Assembly: GCA_025362535.1 (NCBI GenBank)
Contig: JANYGE010000256.1
Span: 1 to 11,271 of the forward strand
Length of the DNA stretch: 11,271 nucleotides
Origin: Hyphomicrobiales bacterium
GTDB taxonomy: Bacteria; Pseudomonadota; Alphaproteobacteria; Rhizobiales; Aestuariivirgaceae
Reading direction: 5' to 3'
Below are positions 1 to 7,159 of this stretch, piece by piece (positions within the stretch are counted from its first letter, which is position 1; the number at the start of each line of letters is the position of its first letter). Both the position numbers and the translations under genes were made by a program. The notes below the pieces were generated by a model that worked only from the letters and a program-made list of their open reading frames with translations, made no database searches and had not been told where the DNA came from.

Positions 1-1
1 T

Positions 2-139
2 GATGAAGATGATTATGGGCTGCCAATTTGGGCGGGTGTTATTCCGCTGCAAATGGTGGCCTTGCCGGCGGTTGATGATCCGCGCCTACTGGCAGGATTG
101 GCTGCGCCAGAACATGTGGGAAAGTTTAAGATTGGGTGA
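2..139 (+). CDS. C-terminal fragment of a pyridoxamine 5'-phosphate oxidase-like flavin-nucleotide-binding protein (partial, 5' end outside window)
   Basis: An open frame enters from the left edge and ends at TGA 137-139, giving 45 residues. The fragment contains Tyr-Gly-Leu-Pro-Ile-Trp-Ala-Gly-Val-Ile-Pro-Leu, then Asp-Asp-Pro-Arg and a Pro-Glu-His-Val near the end. This pattern (YGxPxWAGVxPL, later DPR, then PEHV) resembles the C-terminus of small FMN-binding split-barrel proteins of the pyridoxamine 5'-phosphate oxidase superfamily, which are usually about 200-220 residues long. The family match is from memory of the motif; the cofactor-binding part lies outside the window, so the substrate cannot be inferred. 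The stop is only 6 nt from the stop of the convergent SnoaL-like gene. Confidence 0.6.
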   Translation, partial: DEDDYGLPIWAGVIPLQMVALPAVDDPRLLAGLAAPEHVGKFKIG

Positions 140-145
140 GTGATT

Positions 146-505
146 TTAATGATGATCCTTCACTTCAATCCTTTTAATTAGTCCTTTAATATTTAAACAG
201 ATTATTTCCTCACCGTGTCTGGTTGTTCTTGCGTGTGTGCTGCGACTTGTAGCGCTCAGGCTCCAGTTCGATTTCACGCTAAGATCATCAAGTTGTTCAA
301 TGCATTCATCAGTTGAAACTTGATCGGCATATTCGGCAAAGTATTTCCGCATGGCTTGCATGATTGCACTTCGGCCTTTGATCTCGCCGTTCAAGCCAGG
401 TGAGACATAGATTGCATCGTCAGCAAACAGACTCTCAACTTTATCCAAGTCAAACCCATTCAGCGCTGCATGATACTCCTTCAGCAACACCACTGGATCA
501 ATCAT
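146..505 (-). CDS. SnoaL-like / nuclear transport factor 2 (NTF2) fold protein
   Basis: This is a 119-residue protein of the size expected for a single NTF2-like cone domain. It opens with a helix typical of the group (Leu-Leu-Lys-Glu-Tyr-His-Ala-Ala-Leu), followed by Leu-Phe-Ala-Asp-Asp-Ala at residues 26-31 and a Ser-Pro-Gly-Leu-Asn-Gly-Glu-Ile-Lys-Gly-Arg stretch at 35-45, a layout seen in SnoaL/DUF4440-type proteins. Members include small-molecule isomerases, hydrolases and ligand-binding proteins, so no reaction can be assigned. The start ATG overlaps the stop of the upstream M20 peptidase gene as ATGA (502-505), and an AGGTG ribosome site lies 4 nt upstream (510-514, minus strand). The two genes are therefore probably translated from one message. 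There is no signal peptide, so a cytoplasmic location is likely. Confidence 0.75.
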   Translation of the reverse strand: MIDPVVLLKEYHAALNGFDLDKVESLFADDAIYVSPGLNGEIKGRSAIMQAMRKYFAEYADQVSTDECIEQLDDLSVKSNWSLSATSRSTHARTTRHGEEIICLNIKGLIKRIEVKDHH

Positions 506-1902
506 TTTTCACCTAAGGCTGCGATGATACGCACCCAGCTTCTGATGCCTTTTTGGAAACTGCTCACATTGTATTTTTCATTCGGGCTGTGAATAGCATC
601 ATCGTTCAGTCCGAAGCCGACCAGCACAGAATCCATGCCGAGAATCGTTTTGAAACTTTGGACTATGGGGATGGAACCACCAGAACCCATGAGCACCGTT
701 TCTTTTTTGAACTCAGCCTTCAAAGCTGCCGATGATTTCTGGATGTAGATATTGTTTTCACTGATTTCAGAAGCCGGGCTGCCGCTGCCTTCGCCCGAAA
801 AACTTATGACTGCGTCTTTTGGCATTTGCTTTTTTGCAAATACTTGAAAGGCTTTCAAAATGGCTTTGGGATTTTGCTTGCCAACCAAACGGAAGGTGAA
901 TTTGGCATGGGCCTGCGATGGGATGACGGTTTTGCTGCCTGCTCCCTGATAGCCGCCCCACATGCCGTTCACTTCGGCGGTGGGCCGCGCCCAGATTTGT
1001 TCAATGGTGCTATGGTTTTTTTCACCAGCATTAGACTTCAAACCGACAGCACCTAGAAATTTCTTCTCTGAGAATTTCAAGCCGGCCCATTGTTTTTTTG
1101 TGGCTTTGGGCAGCTCTGACACGCCCTTATAGAATTCAGGAATTGTTACACGACCATTCTTGTCATGGAGAGCAGCGATCATTTTCGAGAGGGCACGCAA
1201 TGGATTCATGGCTGCGCCACCAAAGAGACCTGAGTGAAGATCGAGTGATGGCGAAGTGACTGTCACCTCCTCCTTCACCATGCCGCGCAGGCGTGTGGTG
1301 ATGGCCGGAGTTTTCTCATCCCACATATTGGTGTCGCACACGAAAGCCACATCGCATGAGAGTTCGGCTTTATTGGCATTGAGAAATGGAATAAGCGACG
1401 CCGAGCCGCTTTCTTCTTCGCCCTCAATCAAAAATGTGGCCTTGATAGGTAGCGAGCCTGAGGCGGCAATCCATGCCCGCGCCGCTTCCACGAAAGTCAT
1501 CAGCTGACCTTTGTCATCCGCTGTGCCACGACCGTAGATACGTTCGATGCCGTTCTTGTCGGTTTTCAAGGTGGGCTCGAAGGGCTTGGTTTCCCACAGT
1601 TCAAGCGGATCCACGGGTTGCACGTCATAATGGCCGTAAAACAACACATGGGGTGTTTTGGCCGTGGCTGCTTTTGGCGTGTAGTGAGCCACGATCATCG
1701 GATGGCCCCCGGTGGGGCGGGCTTTGGCGGCAAAGCCAATAGCCGTCAATTCTGCGACCAGCCAATCAGCAGCCTTTTGGCAATCAGCCTTATAGGCGGG
1801 GTCGGTTGAAATGGAGGGGATGCGCAGCAGCTCGAATAGCTTGCTCATGCTGGCTTTGAAACCCTGCTCCGCCTGGTTTAAAACCTGTTCAACTGTGTTC
1901 AT
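502..1902 (-). CDS. M20-family metallopeptidase (dipeptidase / carboxypeptidase-like, CNDP-type)
   Basis: This is a di-zinc (or di-manganese) peptidase of 466 residues, a usual length for M20 dipeptidases. All expected ligands are visible (numbering from the chosen start): His91 and catalytic Asp93 in Gly-His-Tyr-Asp-Val-Gln-Pro, bridging Asp in Gly-Arg-Gly-Thr-Ala-Asp-Asp-Lys-Gly (about 129), catalytic and metal Glu in Glu-Gly-Glu-Glu-Glu-Ser-Gly-Ser (about 163-164), Asp190 in Cys-Asp-Thr-Asn, and a late His in His-Ser-Pro-Asn-Glu-Lys. A lid/dimerisation domain sits between about residues 200 and 380. The frame is open back to 1986, but the ATG at 1902 is preferred because family proteins begin close to the Val-Glu-Gln-Val helix and the 28 extra residues look non-conserved; AGGG lies about 11 nt upstream. 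There is no signal peptide, so it is probably cytosolic. Natural substrates, perhaps dipeptides or N-acyl amino acids, cannot be read from sequence. Confidence 0.9.
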   Translation of the reverse strand: MNTVEQVLNQAEQGFKASMSKLFELLRIPSISTDPAYKADCQKAADWLVAELTAIGFAAKARPTGGHPMIVAHYTPKAATAKTPHVLFYGHYDVQPVDPLELWETKPFEPTLKTDKNGIERIYGRGTADDKGQLMTFVEAARAWIAASGSLPIKATFLIEGEEESGSASLIPFLNANKAELSCDVAFVCDTNMWDEKTPAITTRLRGMVKEEVTVTSPSLDLHSGLFGGAAMNPLRALSKMIAALHDKNGRVTIPEFYKGVSELPKATKKQWAGLKFSEKKFLGAVGLKSNAGEKNHSTIEQIWARPTAEVNGMWGGYQGAGSKTVIPSQAHAKFTFRLVGKQNPKAILKAFQVFAKKQMPKDAVISFSGEGSGSPASEISENNIYIQKSSAALKAEFKKETVLMGSGGSIPIVQSFKTILGMDSVLVGFGLNDDAIHSPNEKYNVSSFQKGIRSWVRIIAALGEK

Positions 1903-2085
1903 TTTAGAGAATCCCTGTGACCAATCATTGGCGGTTTTTAGAGCCAACTCACGGAATTCGCAAACCATGCTTGAAGCTTTGTGCATTTTAGTTCAGGACA
2001 AAAGTGAGACGGGCGCGGACGTTGCGATTCCACCGCATTCAGAGCATCTGTGGCCTAGGGTTTAGTTTACAAAATGTGACCAGCA
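1903..2085. promoter_or_regulatory. Divergent intergenic region between the M20 peptidase and SLC13 transporter genes
   Basis: This spacer of about 183 nt must carry the start signals for both the leftward peptidase unit and the rightward transporter operon. The last 35 nt before the transporter ATG are AT-rich. No convincing -35/-10 pair, operator palindrome or RNA structure was recognised. The part from 1903 to 1986 could also be coding if the peptidase used the upstream ATG at 1986. Confidence 0.4.
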
Positions 2086-3639
2086 ATGAGCACTGACGTT
2101 AACAGCACCAATTTCGTTCTCGCACGCGACAGTTTGCTCGCGCATGAGCCCTCGGCTGGCATTAGCCGGTTTCGCCGGCGTGGCTATCAGCGTTATCGCC
2201 ACCTGCGGTCCTATGTTGATTTATCGCTGCTCTGGAAACGCCGCTGGTTTATCATCACCATGGTCGTTGGCTTTTCACTGATGTCATTGCCCATGCCGTC
2301 TGGCCTTACCCATAATGGGCAAATTGTTTTGTGCATGTCTATCATGGCGACAATGCTGTTCATCAGCGAGGCCGTGCCTCTGCCCACTGTTCCACTTCTC
2401 ATCATCATTGGTGAGGTTTTATTGTTAGGAGTTGATCCCACCAAAGTGGCGCAAAGCTTGATGACGGATTCCGTTTTGTTTATCATGGGCTCCTTGATGC
2501 TAGCAGTGGCGGTGGTGAAGCAACGGCTGGACAAGCGCATTGCCTGGTGGATTGTGCGAATGACTGGCACAAACGTCTATTGGATCAGCTTTGGTATCAC
2601 TGCCGTGTGTGGCGTGCTTGCTGCCTTTATTGGCGAACACACCGTTGCTGCCATGATGTTGCCTGTCGGCGTGACACTGATTACCCTCACCTCGAATGAC
2701 CCGAAGAAAGTTCATAATCTTGCTGCCGTGATTTTATTTTCGATTTCCTATGGCTGTTCCATTGCGGGTGTTGCCACACCATCGGGCGGCGCACGCAATG
2801 CCATCATGATCGGCTATTGGCATGATTTTTTTTACAATGCAGCAGATCCAGCTACGCAACGATACATGATGGATTATGTGCATTGGGCAATTTATACTTT
2901 CCCGATGTTCATTGCGCGGCTGCCAATTGTGGCTGCTCTTTTGATTTTTACATTCCGCCCCGAAACCACTGACATGTCGCGCGCGATTAGCCGTTTGCGC
3001 ACGCAAGTTTCCATGCAGGGACCGATGCGTGGCAATGAATGGATGACCATCCTCATATTTAGTCTGACGATTGCATCTTGGGTGGCATTTTCATCGCAGG
3101 TGGGGCTTGGTACTATTGCGATTGCCGGAACTGCCGCGTTTTTAGTTTTTGGTTTGGTGCGCTGGGAGGATATAAATGCGGGCGTGAACTGGGGGGTGGT
3201 TTTACTTTACGCTGCGGCCATTTCATTGGGTGTACAGATGAAGGATACGGGAGCCGCCGAATGGGTGGCCAATGGTGTTATTCATGGAATGCAATCTGTA
3301 GGGGCTGGCAGTGATTTGGCCTTCAACACCACCATCGCCCTGCTCACTGTGGGTGTTACAAATACAATGACGGCTGGTGCTGCGGTTGCCGTGCTTGGAC
3401 CCATCGTGCTAAAAACTGCGGTTGCTGCGGGCGAAGATCCTTTGCGTGTTGGCTTTCTAACGGCCATCGCTTCAGCCTTTGGATATCTCACACCTGCCGC
3501 ACAGCCAGCCTTTACGATTATCTATGCATCCGGCTATTTGAAGAGTTCTGACTTTTTCAAAATCGGCATCCGCATGATGATTATTTCTTTCATCGTGCTC
3601 ATCTTGACTGCTACATTCTATTGGCCACTTTTGCCATGA
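2086..3639 (+). CDS. SLC13/DASS-family (divalent anion:sodium symporter-like) permease
   Basis: This is a 517-residue polytopic membrane protein with about 11 hydrophobic segments, a usual size for the family of dicarboxylate, citrate and sulfate transporters. The two-fold repeat is visible: a first hairpin motif near residues 183-193 (Gly-Glu-His-Thr-Val-Ala-Ala-Met-Met-Leu-Pro) followed by Ala-Thr-Pro-Ser-Gly-Gly (230-235), and a second, Thr-Asn-Thr-Met-Thr-Ala-Gly (425-431), followed by Leu-Thr-Pro-Ala-Ala-Gln-Pro (468-474). Characterised members have Ser-Asn-Thr in both hairpins; here the first is Glu-His-Thr. An arginine-rich N-terminal extension of about 50 residues precedes the first membrane span. 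The ribosome site before ATG 2086 is poor, so the start is less certain than the family. The stop overlaps the Usp start as ATGA. The substrate is unknown; an inner-membrane location is expected. Confidence 0.85.
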   Translation: MSTDVNSTNFVLARDSLLAHEPSAGISRFRRRGYQRYRHLRSYVDLSLLWKRRWFIITMVVGFSLMSLPMPSGLTHNGQIVLCMSIMATMLFISEAVPLPTVPLLIIIGEVLLLGVDPTKVAQSLMTDSVLFIMGSLMLAVAVVKQRLDKRIAWWIVRMTGTNVYWISFGITAVCGVLAAFIGEHTVAAMMLPVGVTLITLTSNDPKKVHNLAAVILFSISYGCSIAGVATPSGGARNAIMIGYWHDFFYNAADPATQRYMMDYVHWAIYTFPMFIARLPIVAALLIFTFRPETTDMSRAISRLRTQVSMQGPMRGNEWMTILIFSLTIASWVAFSSQVGLGTIAIAGTAAFLVFGLVRWEDINAGVNWGVVLLYAAAISLGVQMKDTGAAEWVANGVIHGMQSVGAGSDLAFNTTIALLTVGVTNTMTAGAAVAVLGPIVLKTAVAAGEDPLRVGFLTAIASAFGYLTPAAQPAFTIIYASGYLKSSDFFKIGIRMMIISFIVLILTATFYWPLLP

Positions 3640-4649
3640 AGAACTTTTTTAAGCGCACCACATTATCTGATCGCCAGGAAGCGGCGGTGCGCAAAACCTT
3701 ATCGAACTTGCGCGCCCAGCGGCGCAATCGCTTTCGCATACTGGCATGCATTGATGGCACTGATGAATCTTTTATTTCAGTTCGGGCTGCAGCACAATTG
3801 GCAGCCAGTGATGAAACCGATGTGATTGTGCTTTATGTGCGCCCAATTGATCAGGGTTTGCACTCAGGTGGTTTACAGGTGCGATTAGCCAGGCAGAATA
3901 TGATGGAAGCTGGGTTTGAACTGCCAGGCGTCAAACACCTCAAACGCGCATTGGAAATTCTTAAGGAAGAAGGTTTGGATGTTACGGAATGGGCGTTGGC
4001 CACCGAACATCAAGATGCTTGGGGAGATCCGGCTGGTGATAATAAAGCCGAATATCGCAGCCCCACCGGACGCAGTGTAGTCTTAAAACTGAAGACGGCG
4101 CCAGATGTTGCCGTGGGCATTCTCGATCAATATGAGCTGGGGCCTTATAATTTGATGATCCTCGGACAGCCTTCACGCTGGCGCGGAGAAATCAATGCCT
4201 TTTTTGATGCTGGCGTCGTACAGACCGTTGCTACCATGGCCCCCTGCTCGGTTCTCGTGGCGCGTGGCAGTGGAGAGCGGCAGGGATTTTTGATCTGTAC
4301 TGACGGCTCATCGCGCTCCATGCAAGCAGTGCGGCGTTCCGCCGTGCTGGCCTATACAATGGGTGAGCCCATCACACTTTTCTCTGTGGCCGAAACTGAA
4401 ACTGGGAAACCAGCGGCAGAAGAAGCCGTGGCCAATGCCAAGGCGCTTCTCAAAGCAATGAAGATCAGTGTGGCCGAAACCAAAACCGCCATTGGCAATG
4501 CGGCAGAAGAAATTATCGAAATGGGATCACTCTACAAAGTCATTGTTGTTTCAAACGAAGGACGCAGCCGTTGGCAAAGGCTGTTCAAAAAATCGGTTGC
4601 CAGCGAAGTTATGAAGCGCGCGCGCGCCAGTGTTTTGGATGTGAGATGA
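3636..4649 (+). CDS. Tandem universal stress protein (UspA-like), two domains
   Basis: This 337-residue soluble protein has two Usp folds: domain 1 about residues 34-209, starting Arg-Ile-Leu-Ala-Cys-Ile-Asp-Gly-Thr and ending Ala-Pro-Cys-Ser-Val-Leu-Val, and domain 2 about 216-336, starting Gly-Phe-Leu-Ile-Cys-Thr-Asp-Gly-Ser and ending Ala-Ser-Val-Leu-Asp-Val. Domain 1 carries extra sequence in its middle (about 98-165). The ATP-binding pattern Gly-x2-Gly-x9-Gly-Ser/Thr is broken in both halves; domain 2 keeps one Gly (309) and the Ser (320), so nucleotide binding is doubtful. ATG 3636 is chosen over an in-frame TTG at 3621 because it forms an ATGA overlap with the transporter stop and there is no ribosome site for either, which points to translational coupling. 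Usp proteins are often partners of membrane transporters, so a regulatory role for the permease is inferred, not shown. Confidence 0.85.
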   Translation: MKNFFKRTTLSDRQEAAVRKTLSNLRAQRRNRFRILACIDGTDESFISVRAAAQLAASDETDVIVLYVRPIDQGLHSGGLQVRLARQNMMEAGFELPGVKHLKRALEILKEEGLDVTEWALATEHQDAWGDPAGDNKAEYRSPTGRSVVLKLKTAPDVAVGILDQYELGPYNLMILGQPSRWRGEINAFFDAGVVQTVATMAPCSVLVARGSGERQGFLICTDGSSRSMQAVRRSAVLAYTMGEPITLFSVAETETGKPAAEEAVANAKALLKAMKISVAETKTAIGNAAEEIIEMGSLYKVIVVSNEGRSRWQRLFKKSVASEVMKRARASVLDVR

Positions 4650-5272
4650 TGGACGATTTTAAGCTTTATTGTATGGGTGAATCAGGCAATTCCTACAAAG
4701 TGGCTTTGATGCTTGAGGTTTGTGGGCTCAAATGGACTCCAATTTGGGTTGATTTTTTTAATGGCGAAACACGAACGCCAGAATTTCGGTCAACAGTCAA
4801 TGAAATGGGCGAGGTGCCTGTGTTGTTGCATGGTGGCAGGAAACTAACACAATCGGGCGTTATCCTCGATTATCTTGCAGAAGTGACGGGTAAGTTCGGG
4901 CCAAAGAATGATGATGAACGCCGCGAAATCTTACGTTGGATGTTATTTGATAATCACAAGTTCACCAGTTACATCGCAACACTTCGCTATATGATATCTT
5001 TAGCAAAAACAGGCGAGACGCCAGTTACAGAGTTTTTGCGGGGGCGAGTTTTGAATTCGTTGAAAATCGTCGACGGCCATTTGGCTCATCAAGAATTTCT
5101 ACTAGGCGAGCATCCGACAATTGCTGACTTTTCGCTATGCAGTTACCTCTATTATGGCGAGGAACTGCCTTTTGCCCTTTCCAGTTTTCAGCATGTGAAC
5201 ACTTGGCTGGAGAGGCTTAAGGAGCTTCCTGGATGGAAGCACCCTTATGACCTAATGCCGCGTGGGAAATAG
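4646..5272 (+). CDS. Glutathione S-transferase family protein
   Basis: This 208-residue cytosolic protein has the two-domain GST plan. The N-terminal thioredoxin-like part (about 5-80) has Gly-Glu-Ser-Gly-Asn-Ser-Tyr-Lys-Val with candidate catalytic Ser13 or Ser16, the cis-proline in Glu-Val-Pro-Val-Leu (Pro58), and the gamma-glutamyl-binding Gln-Ser pair (69-70). The C-terminal helical domain includes the Thr-Ile-Ala-Asp-Phe-Ser capping box (168-173). Many bacterial GSTs conjugate or reduce electrophiles with glutathione; the actual substrate is unknown. The chosen ATG at 4646 overlaps the Usp stop as ATGA, making it the third gene of the transporter-Usp-GST operon; a second ATG follows at 4649 and the frame is open upstream to 4571 inside the Usp gene. 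Its stop is 1 nt from that of the convergent membrane protein gene. Confidence 0.88.
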   Translation: MMDDFKLYCMGESGNSYKVALMLEVCGLKWTPIWVDFFNGETRTPEFRSTVNEMGEVPVLLHGGRKLTQSGVILDYLAEVTGKFGPKNDDERREILRWMLFDNHKFTSYIATLRYMISLAKTGETPVTEFLRGRVLNSLKIVDGHLAHQEFLLGEHPTIADFSLCSYLYYGEELPFALSSFQHVNTWLERLKELPGWKHPYDLMPRGK

Positions 5273-5273
5273 T

Positions 5274-5957
5274 TTAGGCATCGCCCTCTTCCAATGAATC
5301 GAGATATTCATTGAGGTGCTCGAGATTTTCAAAACGCATCCAGCCTTCATCAGTTTCGGCTTCTACTGTATCATCGGATAGAATGCGCGAAGGACGACCA
5401 CGGATGATTTTTTCCTCCACTACGAAAAGCTCACCATCGGCAAGTTGTTCTGCTTCTGGCGGTGGGGGAGGCGGCGGAGATACATAAGTTGGGATTGGAG
5501 ATTCATCAGGTGCAGTCATGCGTTCAACACCACCCAGCGCAGTTTTAATGTCCGACTTGGCTTGCTCCAAAGCAGCAATGGTATCGGCAACGCTATTGGT
5601 GGCCACAGGTTTCGCGACGGCGGCTGTTTGAGGCTGCGCTGCAGGGGTCGATGCCGTTTCGAAACGCTTCTTGCCAAAATCCATTTTAGGCAGGGCCGAT
5701 GAAGGCTCTTCTTCGACAGTCGCCACCGCTACAGGAGCCTGTTTGATGGCGCTCGACGTCACACTGCCCCTGTTTGCAAGAGCAGAAATCACTCCTCCGA
5801 GCCCAAAACTAAGGACGCCACCCACCAACAAGATCGCCACCGTTTCGGGAGTTATCCCCAGAATCTGCATTTGCGCGGACATAAGTTTGAGCAGCACCAC
5901 AATAGCCACTGCCGCCGCCACCAAAAGCACACCAGAAAATCGCATTAAATTCGCCAT
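5274..5957 (-). CDS. Uncharacterised two-helix membrane protein with proline-rich linker and acidic C-terminal domain
   Basis: This 227-residue protein was not assigned to a named family. It has two hydrophobic helices at about residues 7-26 and 36-59, the second rich in glycine, then a long Ala/Pro/Thr/Val-rich linker of low complexity. A run of seven prolines sits at 161-167, followed by a compact, charged and probably conserved C-terminal segment (about 174-227) containing Val-Val-Glu-Glu-Lys-Ile-Ile-Arg-Gly-Arg-Pro and Glu-Gly-Trp-Met-Arg-Phe-Glu-Asn. The frame is open to 5999, but ATG 5957 is chosen because a strong AGGGGG ribosome site lies 7 nt before it. It follows mrp on the same strand after 89 nt. 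An inner-membrane anchor holding out a small binding domain is a plausible reading. Similar proteins probably occur in related bacteria, from memory only. Confidence 0.75.
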   Translation of the reverse strand: MANLMRFSGVLLVAAAVAIVVLLKLMSAQMQILGITPETVAILLVGGVLSFGLGGVISALANRGSVTSSAIKQAPVAVATVEEEPSSALPKMDFGKKRFETASTPAAQPQTAAVAKPVATNSVADTIAALEQAKSDIKTALGGVERMTAPDESPIPTYVSPPPPPPPEAEQLADGELFVVEEKIIRGRPSRILSDDTVEAETDEGWMRFENLEHLNEYLDSLEEGDA

Positions 5958-5964
5958 CACTGTT

Positions 5965-5970
5965 CCCCCT
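5965..5970 (-). promoter_or_regulatory. Strong ribosome binding site of the proline-rich membrane protein gene
   Basis: The minus strand reads AGGGGG here, 7 nt before ATG 5957. It decides this start over the in-frame ATG at 5999, which would place the ribosome site inside the coding region. Confidence 0.6.
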
Positions 5971-6046
5971 TTAAACCGAATCATCCGGCTAAAGCTCAAT
6001 TTTTCGATTGAATCAGCCCATAGTTAACATTTACTGAAGGAAATGG

Positions 6047-7159
6047 CTAATTCTCAAAGACGATGTTTGGGGCAGGCTTGGTGAGCGCCCCACCTTCTAG
6101 ACTGGCCCAAACTTGGCGGGCCATATTTTGATAATTCAGCGTATGCGGTGAATCTGGTTCAGTCGCTACGATGGGCTCACCCGAATCTGATCTCTCCCGC
6201 AGTTTCAAGTCTAACGGCACTTCGCCAAGGAAGGGCACGCCCAATCTAGCGGCCTCAGCTTTGGCCCCACCATGGCCAAAGATTTCGTGACGTTTGTTGC
6301 ATTTGTCGCAAATAAAATAGCTCATATTCTCGATGATGCCTAACAAAGGCACATTGACTTTTTTGAACATATTAATGCCCTTGCGCGCATCAATAAGGGC
6401 CAAATCTTGTGGCGTTGAGACGATGACTGCACCAGACAAGGGGGTCTGTTGGGCCAATGTGAGTTGAGCATCGCCAGTGCCAGGCGGCATGTCAATCACC
6501 ATCACATCCATTTCTGACCAGGCGACTTCACGCAATAATTGGGTGAGGGCTGACATCACCATGGGGCCACGCCAGATCATTGGGGTATCTTCATCGACAA
6601 GAAACCCTATCGAAGCGACTTCTACACCAAAACGCTGCATGGGTTTCATCCGCTTACCAGTGGCATCGCTTGCTTCAGGTTTTCCATGCAAACCAAAAAG
6701 CTTGGGCATGGAAGGGCCATAGACATCAGCATCGAGCACGCCTACTCGCAGGCCCAGCGATTTGAGAGCCAAAGCCAGATTTATGGCAGTGGTGGACTTT
6801 CCAACACCACCCTTGCCTGATGCCACAGCAATGAGGTGCTTTACGCCGGGCACACCATTTTTGAGCGTTTGTGTGGAACTTACTTTTGGTCCGACTTCGC
6901 GGGTCGGAGCACGCTCAGCGGTGAGCGCTACAGTGGCCTTCTTAACGCCTGGCAGTGCCGCAATGGCCTTCTGCACAAAAACCTGTAGCTGCTCCATCGT
7001 TTTCAAATGCTGTGGATCAACATTGAGAGCAAACATCACCTGCCCCTCATTAATTACGATGTCGGTGACCAACCCCGCCGAGACGATATTGCCACGCCCG
7101 TCCGGTGCCGCAATGCGTTTGAGTTCGGCTAATACCTGTTCTTTGGTCACTTCCGTCAT
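6047..7159 (-). CDS. apbC: Mrp/NBP35 (ApbC) family P-loop ATPase, iron-sulfur cluster carrier
   Basis: This cytosolic protein of 370 residues is full length for the family. An N-terminal MIP18/DUF59 (FSCA) domain covers about residues 5-80. A deviant Walker A, Gly-Lys-Gly-Gly-Val-Gly-Lys-Ser-Thr, lies at 115-123, followed by the family stretch Asp-Ala-Asp-Val-Tyr-Gly-Pro-Ser (about 143-150) and Asp-Met-Pro-Pro-Gly-Thr-Gly-Asp (223-230). The cluster-binding Cys-x2-Cys is at 284 and 287, in Cys-Asp-Lys-Cys. Proteins of this type bind a bridging [4Fe-4S] cluster between two subunits and hand it to apo-proteins, using ATP. ATG 7159 is preferred to an upstream GTG at 7171, because family members start close to Thr-Lys-Glu-Gln-Val and GGA lies about 9 nt before it. 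The gene is divergent from the histidine kinase. Confidence 0.93.
   Translation of the reverse strand: MTEVTKEQVLAELKRIAAPDGRGNIVSAGLVTDIVINEGQVMFALNVDPQHLKTMEQLQVFVQKAIAALPGVKKATVALTAERAPTREVGPKVSSTQTLKNGVPGVKHLIAVASGKGGVGKSTTAINLALALKSLGLRVGVLDADVYGPSMPKLFGLHGKPEASDATGKRMKPMQRFGVEVASIGFLVDEDTPMIWRGPMVMSALTQLLREVAWSEMDVMVIDMPPGTGDAQLTLAQQTPLSGAVIVSTPQDLALIDARKGINMFKKVNVPLLGIIENMSYFICDKCNKRHEIFGHGGAKAEAARLGVPFLGEVPLDLKLRERSDSGEPIVATEPDSPHTLNYQNMARQVWASLEGGALTKPAPNIVFEN

Noticed and set aside
175..195. Two TTAA words close together near the 3' end of the SnoaL-like gene
   Set aside because: The spacing is 8, not 7, and the place is inside a coding region far from any start.
1903..1986. N-terminal extension of the M20 peptidase by 28 residues from ATG 1986
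   Set aside because: The extra residues do not look like a signal peptide or a family domain, and known family members start near the ATG at 1902.
4617..4628. Alternating GC run at the end of the Usp gene, considered as a structural or Z-DNA element
   Set aside because: It encodes the ordinary Lys-Arg-Ala-Arg-Ala segment of the last Usp helix and is too short to claim more.
5996..6011. Inverted repeat TCAAT-TTTTCG-ATTGA between mrp and the membrane protein gene, considered as a terminator
   Set aside because: The stem is only 5 AT-rich pairs and no T-run follows on the minus strand.
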